Positions 1-6,408 are shown, counted from the first letter of the stretch. The stretch: DNA of 7,254 nucleotides from Clostridiaceae bacterium (GCA_012798865.1 JAAZMK010000042.1:1-7254); one strand, 5' to 3'. Notes: generated by a model from the sequence alone, not told the origin. Program-made: numbers and translations.

Positions 1-1443
1 ATTGAAAGCGCATTTGACGGTCTCGTTTCGCTTTCCGATGTGGCGGTTATCGAGAGGTCGCTCGCTTACCGTCTTCGCTTTCTGGCGTCCGTCTCTCCGC
101 CGGGCGACCGTTTTATGAGCGAGGACCAAGCGCAGCGCGCTGTTCTGCAGGTGGCTCAAGAGGAGGGTTTTGAACCCGGCGATGAACAGATACGCGCGAT
201 TGTCATGGCGCTGACGCATCCGATTTCCGTGCTGACAGGAGGTCCCGGAACGGGGAAGACGACGATTGTTCGGCTTCTGACCCGTATTTTAAGAGAACGC
301 GGCGAGGAAATCTTGTTGGCAGCGCCGACGGGGCGAGCGGCAAGGCGTTTGGCAGAAGTCTGCGGCATGAGCGCTCAGACGCTGCACCGCTTGCTTTCTC
401 TGCAAGTTCGCGACGACGATATTCCCGATGCCGCCTTCTGGCTGACGGCGGAGGCGATTGACGGCGACACGTTGATCGTCGATGAATGCTCCATGATCGA
501 TCTGTTTTTGTTTTCGCACCTGATGTCCGCCGTACGCCCCGGCATGCGCGTATTATTGATCGGGGACGCCGATCAGCTCCCGTCGATCGGTCCCGGGCAG
601 GTGCTGCGCGATATCCTTTCCGCCCCGTTTCTGCCGCATACGCGACTGACGCAGATCTACCGTCAGGAAGAACACAAGCTCATCGTATCGAATGCGCACC
701 GCATTTTGAGAGGAGAGGAGCTTGTGCTTGATCAGTCACTGAAATCGGATTTCATTTTTATTGATTGCGCCGATGAGCAGGAGATGTACGACGGCGTCTT
801 AAAACTTTGTCAGAGCGTCTTGCCGAATCATTACGGGACAGACGGTATTTACGGCGTACAAGTTTTGTCGGCGATCAGGCGCGGCAAGGCCGGCATCATC
901 GAACTGAACCGCGCGCTCCAGCAGCTCTCCCGCGGCGAGGAATTTTTCTCTATTGAAACGCACGGCTACCGTTTGACATCAGGCGATAAAGTGATGCAGA
1001 CGAGGAACCACTATGATTTGGAGTGGACGATTCCCAGAACGGGTATCAAGGGTAAGGGCGTCGTAAACGGGGAGATGGGCATCGTCCAGTCGATCAGCCT
1101 TTCGAAAAAAAGCGTGACGATTCTCTTTGAAGACGAGAAGCTCGCGACGATCGAGGGCGAGGACCTCAACGACATCGATCTCGCCTATGCGACGACGATT
1201 CATAAATCGCAAGGTTCCGAATACCCGGTTGAGATCCTTGTCATACCGACCGGCGCGCCTGCATTTTTGACGCGCAATCTCCTCTATACGGGTGTTACGC
1301 GTGCGAAGGAAAGACTGTTTCTCCTTACGAGACGGCGGACATTAGAGATGATGCTCGCGAATAATGAGGCGAATGAGCGCCGCGGCATGCTCTCTCATTG
1401 GCTCTGTGAGCCGGTAGAAGAGAAGCCTGTTTGTCTCAATTGA
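1..1443 (+). CDS. recD2: RecD2-like ATP-dependent DNA helicase, C-terminal part (5' end outside the window)
   Basis: Superfamily 1B 5'-3' DNA helicase of the RecD2/YrrC type, which acts in the cytoplasm in recombination and replication-fork maintenance. The frame is open from base 1, so the GTG at 40 is not the real start; about 480 residues are visible where the family usually has 720-800. The missing part should hold the N-terminal OB-like and helix-hairpin-helix region. Helicase motifs appear in order: Walker A GGPGTGKT (238-261), Walker B IVDECSMID (475-501), motif III GDADQLPS (from 562), arginine-finger region LTQIYRQ (about 643-663), the SH3-insert region before GDKVMQTRNHYD (about 982-1017), motif VI ATTIHKSQGSEYP (1189-1227) and the closing LLYTGVTRAKE. 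No disrupted motif is seen. comF follows 56 bases later without an obvious terminator. Family assignment is firm. The RecD2 name rather than another RecD/TraA helicase rests on motif style and the lack of RecBC neighbours. Confidence 0.93.
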   Translation: MESAFDGLVSLSDVAVIERSLAYRLRFLASVSPPGDRFMSEDQAQRAVLQVAQEEGFEPGDEQIRAIVMALTHPISVLTGGPGTGKTTIVRLLTRILRERGEEILLAAPTGRAARRLAEVCGMSAQTLHRLLSLQVRDDDIPDAAFWLTAEAIDGDTLIVDECSMIDLFLFSHLMSAVRPGMRVLLIGDADQLPSIGPGQVLRDILSAPFLPHTRLTQIYRQEEHKLIVSNAHRILRGEELVLDQSLKSDFIFIDCADEQEMYDGVLKLCQSVLPNHYGTDGIYGVQVLSAIRRGKAGIIELNRALQQLSRGEEFFSIETHGYRLTSGDKVMQTRNHYDLEWTIPRTGIKGKGVVNGEMGIVQSISLSKKSVTILFEDEKLATIEGEDLNDIDLAYATTIHKSQGSEYPVEILVIPTGAPAFLTRNLLYTGVTRAKERLFLLTRRRTLEMMLANNEANERRGMLSHWLCEPVEEKPVCLN

Positions 1444-1499
1444 GAGTCCGTTTCACTTGAGGTCATGAACCGTGACCGGCTGATCGGAGAGTGTCCGTC

Positions 1500-2273
1500 A
1501 TGAGAAAAAAGCGCTCGAACAGGAGACGAGGCAAACGAATCGGAGAATTCCTGCGTCAACAATTTGTCGATTTTTACTACCATCCGTATTGTGCCGTCTG
1601 CGATCGCGCCGTTCAGCCGCCCCCTCCGTCACCCTTCGTCTGCCGCGATTGCCTTTCCGTTTTGCCGTTCCGCATGGATCGCGAACAGATGTCGTGGGAT
1701 CATCCGTGGCGTCTCTTTGCGACATTCTACTATCGGGAGCCCTTGCGTAAGATGATGGTCTCTATGAAATTTTCGGAGAGAATTGACAGGGCGGAGGCGA
1801 TTGCGCCATTCATGTGCAGGACGATGGCACGCAATCAGATCGATGTCGATGCCGTCATCCCCGTGCCGCTGCACAGAAAGCGATTGTCGGAGAGAGGGTA
1901 CAACCAAGCGGAGTTACTCGCCCGAGTCATCGCGCGGGAAGCTGACATATCGGTTGTGGAGGAAGTACTCTACCGCGATGTTCATACTGATCGTCAGAGT
2001 GAGAGTCGAACTGTAGAAGAGAGACGCCGACAGCTTGCCGACGCCTTCAAGCTCGACCGGCGGTCTCCTTTGATCGACGCATTGCGCGGACGCCAAGTTC
2101 TGCTCGTTGACGATGTATTGACGACGGGCGCGACCTTGTCCGCAGCGGCGAAACCGCTCGATGAGGCGGGAATGCGTGTCGTCTGCATGGTGGCTGCCTC
2201 CGACAAGGAGAAGTATCGAGGTTACCATGAGGTCATGGAAGATTGGGCGTCACTGCCGGAAAGGCGGATTTGA
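1500..2273 (+). CDS. comF: ComF-family protein (zinc finger plus phosphoribosyltransferase-like domain)
   Basis: ComF/ComFC (GntX-like) protein, linked in naturally transformable bacteria to handling of incoming single-stranded DNA; orthologues also occur in species not known to be competent, so competence is not proven. Counting from ATG 1500 (257 residues), the basic N-terminus is followed by a zinc-finger-like pair of CxxC motifs, C31/C34 and C48/C51. A type I phosphoribosyltransferase fold follows, with IPVPLHRKRLSERGYNQAELLA (about 120-141) and the PRPP-binding loop LLVDDVLTTGATL (201-213). Length is typical (about 220-260). An in-frame GTG at 1491 is possible, but the GGAGA at 1486-1490 abuts it, whereas it sits nine bases before ATG 1500, so the ATG is preferred. 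It lies just downstream of recD2 on the same strand and could be co-transcribed. Confidence 0.92.
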   Translation: MRKKRSNRRRGKRIGEFLRQQFVDFYYHPYCAVCDRAVQPPPPSPFVCRDCLSVLPFRMDREQMSWDHPWRLFATFYYREPLRKMMVSMKFSERIDRAEAIAPFMCRTMARNQIDVDAVIPVPLHRKRLSERGYNQAELLARVIAREADISVVEEVLYRDVHTDRQSESRTVEERRRQLADAFKLDRRSPLIDALRGRQVLLVDDVLTTGATLSAAAKPLDEAGMRVVCMVAASDKEKYRGYHEVMEDWASLPERRI

Positions 2274-2298
2274 TACGGCTCCGGTTATGACGGCGTGA

Positions 2299-2326
2299 TA
2301 GAATAGGGCGACTATTGTATATGGAG
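2299..2326 (+). promoter_or_regulatory. Probable extended -10 promoter and ribosome site for the ZIP transporter
   Basis: TGATAGAAT at 2296-2304 is one mismatch from the extended -10 consensus TGnTATAAT. No good -35 lies 16-18 bases upstream (a TTGATA at 2270-2275 is too far), as is tolerated with extended -10 elements. The transcript would begin near 2311, just before GGAG at 2323-2326, which stands seven bases from ATG 2334. This suggests the transporter has its own transcription start rather than depending on comF. Confidence 0.4.
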
Positions 2327-2333
2327 TGCAAAG

Positions 2334-3098
2334 ATGCCTGACTTTTGGATGATAGCGGCGGGACTCGTTTTGCCGGGACTGATGACCGGCGTCGGCGCGT
2401 TGCCGGCTCTTTTCACAGGAAATGTGACAAGGAAATGGCTCGATGCGATGCTCGGATTTGCCGCGGGCGTCATGTTGGCGGCGACATGTTTTTCCCTTAT
2501 TCTCCCAAGCATCGAGTTTGGCGGAGGAACGTTTAAGGCAGTTCTGATCACAGGTTTAGGCATTATTGTCGGAGCGGTGATCATCGATTTAATCGACCGC
2601 TTCGCTCCGCACGAGCACTTGATTAACAAGCATCATGAAGGCGTAGCGGCAGATTCGCTCAAGAAGATTTGGCTTTTTATCATCGCCATCGCGATTCATA
2701 ACTTCCCCGAAGGTATGGCGGTCGGCGTTGCCTTCGGTTCCGGAAATCTGTCGCACGGGGTTCCCATCGCTATCGGTATCGGACTTCAAAACATGCCGGA
2801 GGGACTTGCTGTCGCCTTCGCTCTGATACGCGAGAAGTACAGCGTCGGCAAAGCGTATTGGATTGCGTTTCTGACCGGGCTGATCGAGCCTGTAGGCGCT
2901 CTGTTAGGGTACGGGCTCGTCAGACTTTTCAGTCCGGCGCTTCCGTTCATTCTGGCAGTTGCCGGCGGCGCGATGCTTTTTGTCATCGCCGACGAGGTCA
3001 TCCCGGAGACACACAGCGGCGGCAACGAAAGGCTGGCGACGTTCGCCCTGATCATCGGCTTTGTCATCATGATGGTTATGGATATCGCGTTAGGGTAA
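2334..3098 (+). CDS. ZIP-family divalent metal transporter (GufA/ZupT-like)
   Basis: Integral membrane protein of 254 residues that should move zinc or a related divalent cation (iron, manganese) into the cytoplasm. About eight hydrophobic segments can be traced, with segments 1-3 at roughly 6-27, 36-58 and 68-86. A short polar stretch follows (HEHLINKHHEG, about 93-103) in the position of the histidine-bearing variable loop. Segment 4 carries HNFPEG (H122, N123, P125, E126) and segment 5 carries QNMPEG (Q152, N153, P155, E156); these two form the family's binuclear metal site. Further acidic residues lie in segment 6 (E185) and at ADEVIPETH (D220, E221, E225, H227). The ATG is supported by GGAG seven bases upstream. 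The gene is complete and of usual length. Metal specificity cannot be told from sequence alone, and no metal-responsive operator was recognised upstream. It converges on the Abi gene, leaving 39 bases between the two stops. Confidence 0.93.
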   Translation: MPDFWMIAAGLVLPGLMTGVGALPALFTGNVTRKWLDAMLGFAAGVMLAATCFSLILPSIEFGGGTFKAVLITGLGIIVGAVIIDLIDRFAPHEHLINKHHEGVAADSLKKIWLFIIAIAIHNFPEGMAVGVAFGSGNLSHGVPIAIGIGLQNMPEGLAVAFALIREKYSVGKAYWIAFLTGLIEPVGALLGYGLVRLFSPALPFILAVAGGAMLFVIADEVIPETHSGGNERLATFALIIGFVIMMVMDIALG

Positions 3099-3137
3099 AG
3101 ACGCGCTTCAACCGGCTTTTTGCGCTGATCTTCTTCC

Positions 3138-4220
3138 TCAACGGTCTGATTGGCTCAGACCGAAGTAGTAGTGCGAGATCTCTCCGAAGCGTTGGTGGCT
3201 CAGCTCGATCAGCCGTTCCATCGTGAATGGCGGAATGCAGAGTATTTCATACGGATCTTTCTTTTCAGAAGATACGGCTGTTTGCATCGTGTGTGCGAAA
3301 TTCAGCTGAGATTGCAACTCCGAAAGGAAACTCATCATCAAGAGGGGGTCATGAATAAACATCACGATTGAGAGCAGGCAGGCGTAGGGATCGTTCGTGC
3401 CGATGCCCGATTCGTATTCACGCCTCGTCAACACGCCCTCAGGGAGCAGCATGAACAGTTCCCGTTCGGGGAGCGAATTCTCCATTTCGCTCGGGAATAC
3501 GCGTTGACCGTGCGCGATCGTGTTCCTGTATTCTCTCAGTACCTGTAAGGCTTCGCCGAGAAACGTTTTCGCTTTTTCAATCGACACATCGTGCGGTCTT
3601 CGACCTGTTTGCCCCCAGATCATATTTTCGCAGACTTCATTTTTATCTTGATCGCGGAGGATGTTATACCACTGGATGGCAATCCCGAATTCGACGTCAT
3701 GGATGAATATCCACGGGGGGAGCTGACGGTTGGCAAGAAGAAAATGGTGCGAGTATGAATGTCTATCTTTTTCAGACTGGAGATAGCGGAGTTTGCCGGC
3801 GAGTGACCGCAGGATGTTCGTCGAGACGGGATGAGAGTCGATATAATAACCGCGATAAAGAAAGTTGTTGTTCGGATCGTTGATGTTGTCGCGACTCATG
3901 ACGCCGTATTTTCGTGAGACCAGGTATGCCAGCTTCGTCTTGAAAGACGCCTCGATGTAAAGGATACCTTTGAGAACCACTTGATAGAAGTTCATGTTCA
4001 GCATATGAGCCAGCTGCAAGTCGAGCAGTGACGGATTGCCGATGAACCGACGCTCCTTCAAACCTCCGTAGAGGTGCTTGTTGAGGTTGACAAGAGAGTA
4101 ATAGGAATACGTGCTCAACGCCTCGGTCGCTTCTTTTTTGTCTTCTATGACAATGCCGCGACTTGTCAAAAAGTCGATTTGTTCATCGTATGTGCGAAAT
4201 GTTTTCTTTCTCAGTATCAT
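3138..4220 (-). CDS. Abi_2-family (AbiD/AbiF-like) HEPN protein, probable phage-defence or toxin ribonuclease
   Basis: Complete 360-residue protein resembling the Abi_2 (AbiD/AbiF) family, known from abortive-infection plasmids of lactococci. The N-terminus has the family look: TYDEQIDFLTSRGIVIED (10-27), then YSYYSL at 38-43, where the family has 'NYYRLSGY'. Mid-protein, IEASFKTKLAYLVSRKYG (89-106) and LPPWIFIHDVEFG (167-179) match conserved blocks. YRNTIAHGQR (231-240) contains R232-N233-x3-H237, the R-x4-6-H motif of HEPN ribonucleases, so RNA cleavage is the likely activity. The earlier block lacks the R...H pair seen in some relatives (F93/K94 instead of arginine), so perhaps only one catalytic motif remains. 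Residues 250-360 are less recognisable. ATG 4220 has GGAGAG at 4226-4231. One gene alone, divergent from the SOS operon. Family call is good; function in this host is inferred. Confidence 0.85.
   Translation of the reverse strand: MILRKKTFRTYDEQIDFLTSRGIVIEDKKEATEALSTYSYYSLVNLNKHLYGGLKERRFIGNPSLLDLQLAHMLNMNFYQVVLKGILYIEASFKTKLAYLVSRKYGVMSRDNINDPNNNFLYRGYYIDSHPVSTNILRSLAGKLRYLQSEKDRHSYSHHFLLANRQLPPWIFIHDVEFGIAIQWYNILRDQDKNEVCENMIWGQTGRRPHDVSIEKAKTFLGEALQVLREYRNTIAHGQRVFPSEMENSLPERELFMLLPEGVLTRREYESGIGTNDPYACLLSIVMFIHDPLLMMSFLSELQSQLNFAHTMQTAVSSEKKDPYEILCIPPFTMERLIELSHQRFGEISHYYFGLSQSDR
3142..3162. other. Perfect 8-bp inverted repeat over the Abi gene's 3' end, between convergent genes
   Basis: CGGTCTGA (3142-3149) and TCAGACCG (3155-3162) pair perfectly around the five-base loop TTGGC. 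It covers the last codons of the Abi gene and lies 43 bases after the ZIP stop. Neither strand has a T-run after it, so it is not a canonical Rho-independent terminator. It may still stop or stabilise the convergent transcripts. Confidence 0.5.
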
Positions 4221-4299
4221 AACAGCTCTCCATGAGTGATCATTGCTTCCATTGTCTCATAAATCGTAACGCTTGCCGCCCATTCACGGCGCGTCATCT
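4221..4299 (-). promoter_or_regulatory. Leader region upstream of the Abi gene
   Basis: About 75 bases lie between the proposed Abi promoter and its start codon. They hold a good ribosome site (GGAG at 4228-4231, seven bases from the ATG). Read on the - strand, a short GCCG...CGGC pairing and an ATGA-TCAC-TCAT pairing just before the ribosome site are visible. Both are weak. No coding sequence is supported here. Because AbiF relatives are reported to travel with a non-coding RNA, this leader is one place to look for one; the sequence alone does not prove it. Confidence 0.3.
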
Positions 4300-4329
4300 C
4301 TTTTACATCCTCTGTCATCTTTTTGTCAA
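4300..4329 (-). promoter_or_regulatory. Probable promoter of the Abi gene
   Basis: Read on the - strand, TTGACA (4329-4324) is a perfect -35. It is followed after 18 bases by TAAAAG (4305-4300), or after 17 by GTAAAA, as a modest -10. It stands 37 bases from the nearer LexA box of the divergent promoter, so LexA bound there would not cover it directly. Confidence 0.42.
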
Positions 4330-4359
4330 AGGATCGTCATGGCACGCTATTTTTTGCGC

Positions 4360-4388
4360 TTGCGTCGAACAAACGTTCGTGATACGAT
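4360..4388 (+). promoter_or_regulatory. SOS operon promoter
   Basis: TTGCGT (4360-4365) and TACGAT (4383-4388) are separated by exactly 17 bases, and the -10 is extended by TG at 4380-4381. The first LexA box occupies the spacer and the second lies at about the transcription start, so this promoter should be silent until LexA is cleaved after DNA damage. The operon's ribosome site GAGGAG is at 4412-4417. Confidence 0.7.
4366..4379. promoter_or_regulatory. LexA (DinR) operator 1
   Basis: CGAAC-AAAC-GTTCG matches in full the palindromic SOS box CGAAC-N4-GTTCG of Bacillus and other Bacillota. It fills the spacer between -35 and -10, the classic position for blocking RNA polymerase. The downstream product is a translesion polymerase, a standard SOS target. 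Confidence 0.88.
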
Positions 4389-4393
4389 TAAAT

Positions 4394-4407
4394 AGAACAA
4401 TCGTTCT
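4394..4407. promoter_or_regulatory. LexA (DinR) operator 2
   Basis: AGAAC-AATC-GTTCT keeps the core GAAC-N4-GTTC and is itself a perfect palindrome in its arms. Its centre is 28 bases downstream of operator 1, six bases past the -10, at the expected transcription start. Two boxes suggest tight repression. Confidence 0.8.
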
Positions 4408-4427
4408 GAATGAGGAGTGTGACCATC

Positions 4428-4685
4428 ATGTTTGAATACAACACGAAGCGACTATATATCACGGTCGTCGTAGAGTTCAGCCCGGAAGGCGATCTGTTTC
4501 CCGTTGAGATTCGTCTCGATGACGGGACAAGCATTCCTGTCGAGCGCCGGCTCGTGACACCGCTATACAATCTCGCGAAGAGCGGGTCGGACGCCTGGCG
4601 TTTTCTCTGCCTGATCGAGGGTATGCCGATGAAGTTGTTCTACGACGCATCGTCCTATCGCTGGTGGTGTGAACCCGCTGCTTGA
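4428..4685 (+). CDS. Small SOS-operon protein, candidate partner of the Y-family polymerase (copy 1)
   Basis: An 85-residue soluble protein with no signal peptide or membrane segment. I know no named function. Visible blocks are a beta-rich N-terminus (LYITVVVEF, 9-17), P25-x2-I28, DDGT (31-34), SG (52-53), W57, C61-x-I-E-G (61-65), LFY (70-72) and RWW (78-80). The same order of blocks recurs in the gene just after the polymerase, so the two are probably paralogues. ATG 4428 is chosen because GAGGAG (4412-4417) lies ten bases upstream; the in-frame ATG at 4410 would overlap that ribosome site. It is the first gene behind the LexA-controlled promoter, and 38 bases separate its stop from the polymerase ATG. 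Small proteins often precede Y-family polymerases in Bacillota (YolD/YqjX beside UvrX/YqjW), but this one does not look like YolD. A role in aiding or controlling the polymerase is inference. Confidence 0.8.
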   Translation: MFEYNTKRLYITVVVEFSPEGDLFPVEIRLDDGTSIPVERRLVTPLYNLAKSGSDAWRFLCLIEGMPMKLFYDASSYRWWCEPAA

Positions 4686-4723
4686 CGGACGATGTTCTGA
4701 TGTGGGAGAAGGGAGGAGTCGTG

Positions 4724-5968
4724 ATGGCGGACCGCGTTATTTTGCATGTGGATCAGAACTCTTTTTATGCCAGCGTGGAGATGTTGCGATGGCCGGCATT
4801 GAGAGATGTTCCCTGCGCCGTCGCCGGTGATCCCGTCAATCGCCACGGTATTATCTTGGCGAAGAATCAACTTGCAAAGAAGGCGGGTGTCAAGACGGCA
4901 GAAACGATTTGGGAGGCAAAACAGAAATGTCCGGAATTGATTCTCGTTCCGCCCGACTATAGCCGATACATTCATTACAGCCGTCTGGCACGCGAACTGT
5001 ATTGCGAATACACGGATCGCGTCGAGCCTTTCGGCATCGACGAGTGTTGGCTCGATCTCACCGGTTGTCCTTGCGATGACGGCATCGCTGTTGCCGAAGA
5101 GTTGCGCCGGCGCGTCAAGGAAGAGCTCGGATTGACCGTCAGCGTCGGCGTCAGTTGGAACAAAATCTATGCCAAGCTCGGCAGCGATCTGAGGAAGCCG
5201 GATGCCGTCACCGCCATCACGCGTGATAATTACATCGATGTCGTCTACCCTCTGCCTGTCGGCGAGCTTCTCTACATCGGTCGGGCGACATCGCGCAAAT
5301 TGCGCCGTATCGGCGTTCGCACAATCGGTGAACTCGTCGCTTTGGGACCATCGTATCTTCGCTCTATATTCGGTGTCGTCGGCTTGAGTCTCTACACATT
5401 CGCGGCAGGTCTTGACGAGACGCCGGTCACAAAAGCGGGGCGCGAGGTTCCCGTGAAATCGGTCGGCAATTCCCTCACCACGCACCACGATCTTTACACG
5501 GAGCAGGAGATTAAAGCCGTCACGTATATGCTGTCCGAGTCCGTGACAAGCCGTTTGCGTGACGCCGGCATGGCGGCGCGGACAGTCCAAATCAGTATGC
5601 GCGACTATCAGCTATATAATTTTGAACGGCAAACAAGTCTGCCGTTTCCGACGCAGCTGTGCTCCGAGATTGCGCCGGCGGCGACACGGCTCATCTTGAA
5701 TCACTTCAAACAGGGTCAAAAGATTCGGAGTCTCGGCGTCCGTGCCTGCAATCTCATACCGGTTTCCCTCCTGAAACAGCAGTCTTACCTTCCGCATGAA
5801 AAAAAGCGCGAGGCGATACTCCGTCTAGAAAAAGCAATCGACGACCTGCGGGGGAGATACGGTGGGCTGTCCGTGCGGCGCGGTATCTCTCTCGTCGACC
5901 GTTCACTGACAGAGCATGACATCAAACGTGAAAATGTCATTCATCCGGTCGGTTTTTTCGAACCATGA
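4724..5968 (+). CDS. Y-family translesion DNA polymerase (UvrX/DinB/UmuC-like)
   Basis: Error-prone polymerase of 414 residues that copies past damaged template bases, induced here by the SOS response. The fingers/palm start is ILHVDQNSFYASVE (6-19), with catalytic D10 and Tyr15 in the steric-gate position that excludes ribonucleotides. The second catalytic pair is D106/E107 in FGIDECWLDLTG. SVGVSWNKIYAKLGSDLRKP follows (about 140-159), then a helix-hairpin-helix stretch, LLYIGRATSRKLRRIGVRTIGEL, from about 182, and a C-terminal little-finger domain (about 240-350). All key residues are present, so it should be active. Length and wording match the UvrX/YqjW group better than short DinB, but the subgroup is not certain, so no symbol is given. 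The start is ATG 4724, five bases after GGGAGGAG (4711-4718); an upstream TTG at 4682 lacks such a site. Its stop overlaps the next gene's start as ATGA. Confidence 0.93.
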   Translation: MADRVILHVDQNSFYASVEMLRWPALRDVPCAVAGDPVNRHGIILAKNQLAKKAGVKTAETIWEAKQKCPELILVPPDYSRYIHYSRLARELYCEYTDRVEPFGIDECWLDLTGCPCDDGIAVAEELRRRVKEELGLTVSVGVSWNKIYAKLGSDLRKPDAVTAITRDNYIDVVYPLPVGELLYIGRATSRKLRRIGVRTIGELVALGPSYLRSIFGVVGLSLYTFAAGLDETPVTKAGREVPVKSVGNSLTTHHDLYTEQEIKAVTYMLSESVTSRLRDAGMAARTVQISMRDYQLYNFERQTSLPFPTQLCSEIAPAATRLILNHFKQGQKIRSLGVRACNLIPVSLLKQQSYLPHEKKREAILRLEKAIDDLRGRYGGLSVRRGISLVDRSLTEHDIKRENVIHPVGFFEP

Positions 5969-6285
5969 GCAGACCCGTCCCCGTTGCCGTTTTGTTGGAG
6001 ATGCGCTCGTCCGGCGTGCGGAATCCGCTTGCGATTACGTGGGAGGATGGCACGCGTTACGAGATTACGGCTTCACGATTCGTCGGTCTTCGGAAGGCGC
6101 GCTCCGCCGGTTCCGGCGAATGCTGGATCTGCCGTATCGAGGGAAGAGACGTTCCGCTGTATTTTTGCGCGTTGACAGGACGCTGGTGGATGGACGGCAA
6201 GGGCGAACCGCGGTCGGCGCCCGCACCGAAACCTTATCGGCGCGTCAAGAACAGAGATTACAAGCCGGGCGATTCAAACACTTGA
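5965..6285 (+). CDS. Small SOS-operon protein, paralogue of copy 1, with an added basic tail (copy 2)
   Basis: A 106-residue soluble protein of unknown function. It repeats the blocks of the small protein before the polymerase: VAVLLEM (7-13), P21-x2-I24, W-E-DGT (26-30), AGS (48-50), W54, C56-x-I-E-G (56-60), LYF (65-67) and RWW (73-75). After these it carries about 30 residues rich in proline, arginine and lysine (APAPKPYRRVKNRDYKPG, 85-102) that copy 1 lacks, looking like a flexible nucleic-acid- or protein-binding tail. Its ATG overlaps the polymerase stop in an ATGA junction and has no clear ribosome site of its own, so it is probably made by translational coupling. That fixes it as part of the SOS operon. 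Its stop codon overlaps the -35 of the tRNA promoter. Homology to copy 1 was judged by eye. Confidence 0.78.
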   Translation: MSRPVPVAVLLEMRSSGVRNPLAITWEDGTRYEITASRFVGLRKARSAGSGECWICRIEGRDVPLYFCALTGRWWMDGKGEPRSAPAPKPYRRVKNRDYKPGDSNT

Positions 6286-6311
6286 CAAAGTCCGCTTTTC
6301 GGCGTTAGTAT
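6282..6311 (+). promoter_or_regulatory. Promoter of the tRNA-Arg gene
   Basis: Perfect -35 TTGACA (6282-6287) and -10 TAGTAT (6306-6311) with an 18-base spacer, putting the start near 6318, a few bases before the tRNA. The -35 contains the stop codon of the preceding gene. Confidence 0.7.
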
Positions 6312-6325
6312 GGGAAAGCTGTCAT

Positions 6326-6402
<77 letters not shown>

Positions 6403-6408
6403 CTGTAT

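Noticed and set aside
1434..1445. 12-base palindrome TCTCAATTGAGA over the recD2 stop
   Set aside because: No loop for a hairpin, no T-run and no known operator match; a palindrome of this length can occur by chance.
1465..1503. 12-codon mini-ORF (ATG after GAGG) ending in an ATGA overlap with the comF start
   Set aside because: The ribosome site is only two bases from the ATG and the peptide is very short; it could be a coupling leader, but one sequence cannot support that.
4232..4435. 67-codon + strand open frame through the Abi/SOS intergenic region
   Set aside because: It runs through both LexA boxes and the promoter, has no ribosome site, and its cysteine/histidine-rich translation looks like non-coding sequence.
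4655..5590. 311-codon open frame on the - strand across the polymerase gene
   Set aside because: It lies antisense to a polymerase with intact catalytic motifs, shows no recognisable domain, and its length is what GC-rich codon structure produces by chance.
5916..6308. 130-codon + strand frame overlapping the second small protein
   Set aside because: Shadow frame: the competing frame at 5965 has the ATGA coupling and the conserved DGT, IEG and RWW blocks shared with the first small protein.
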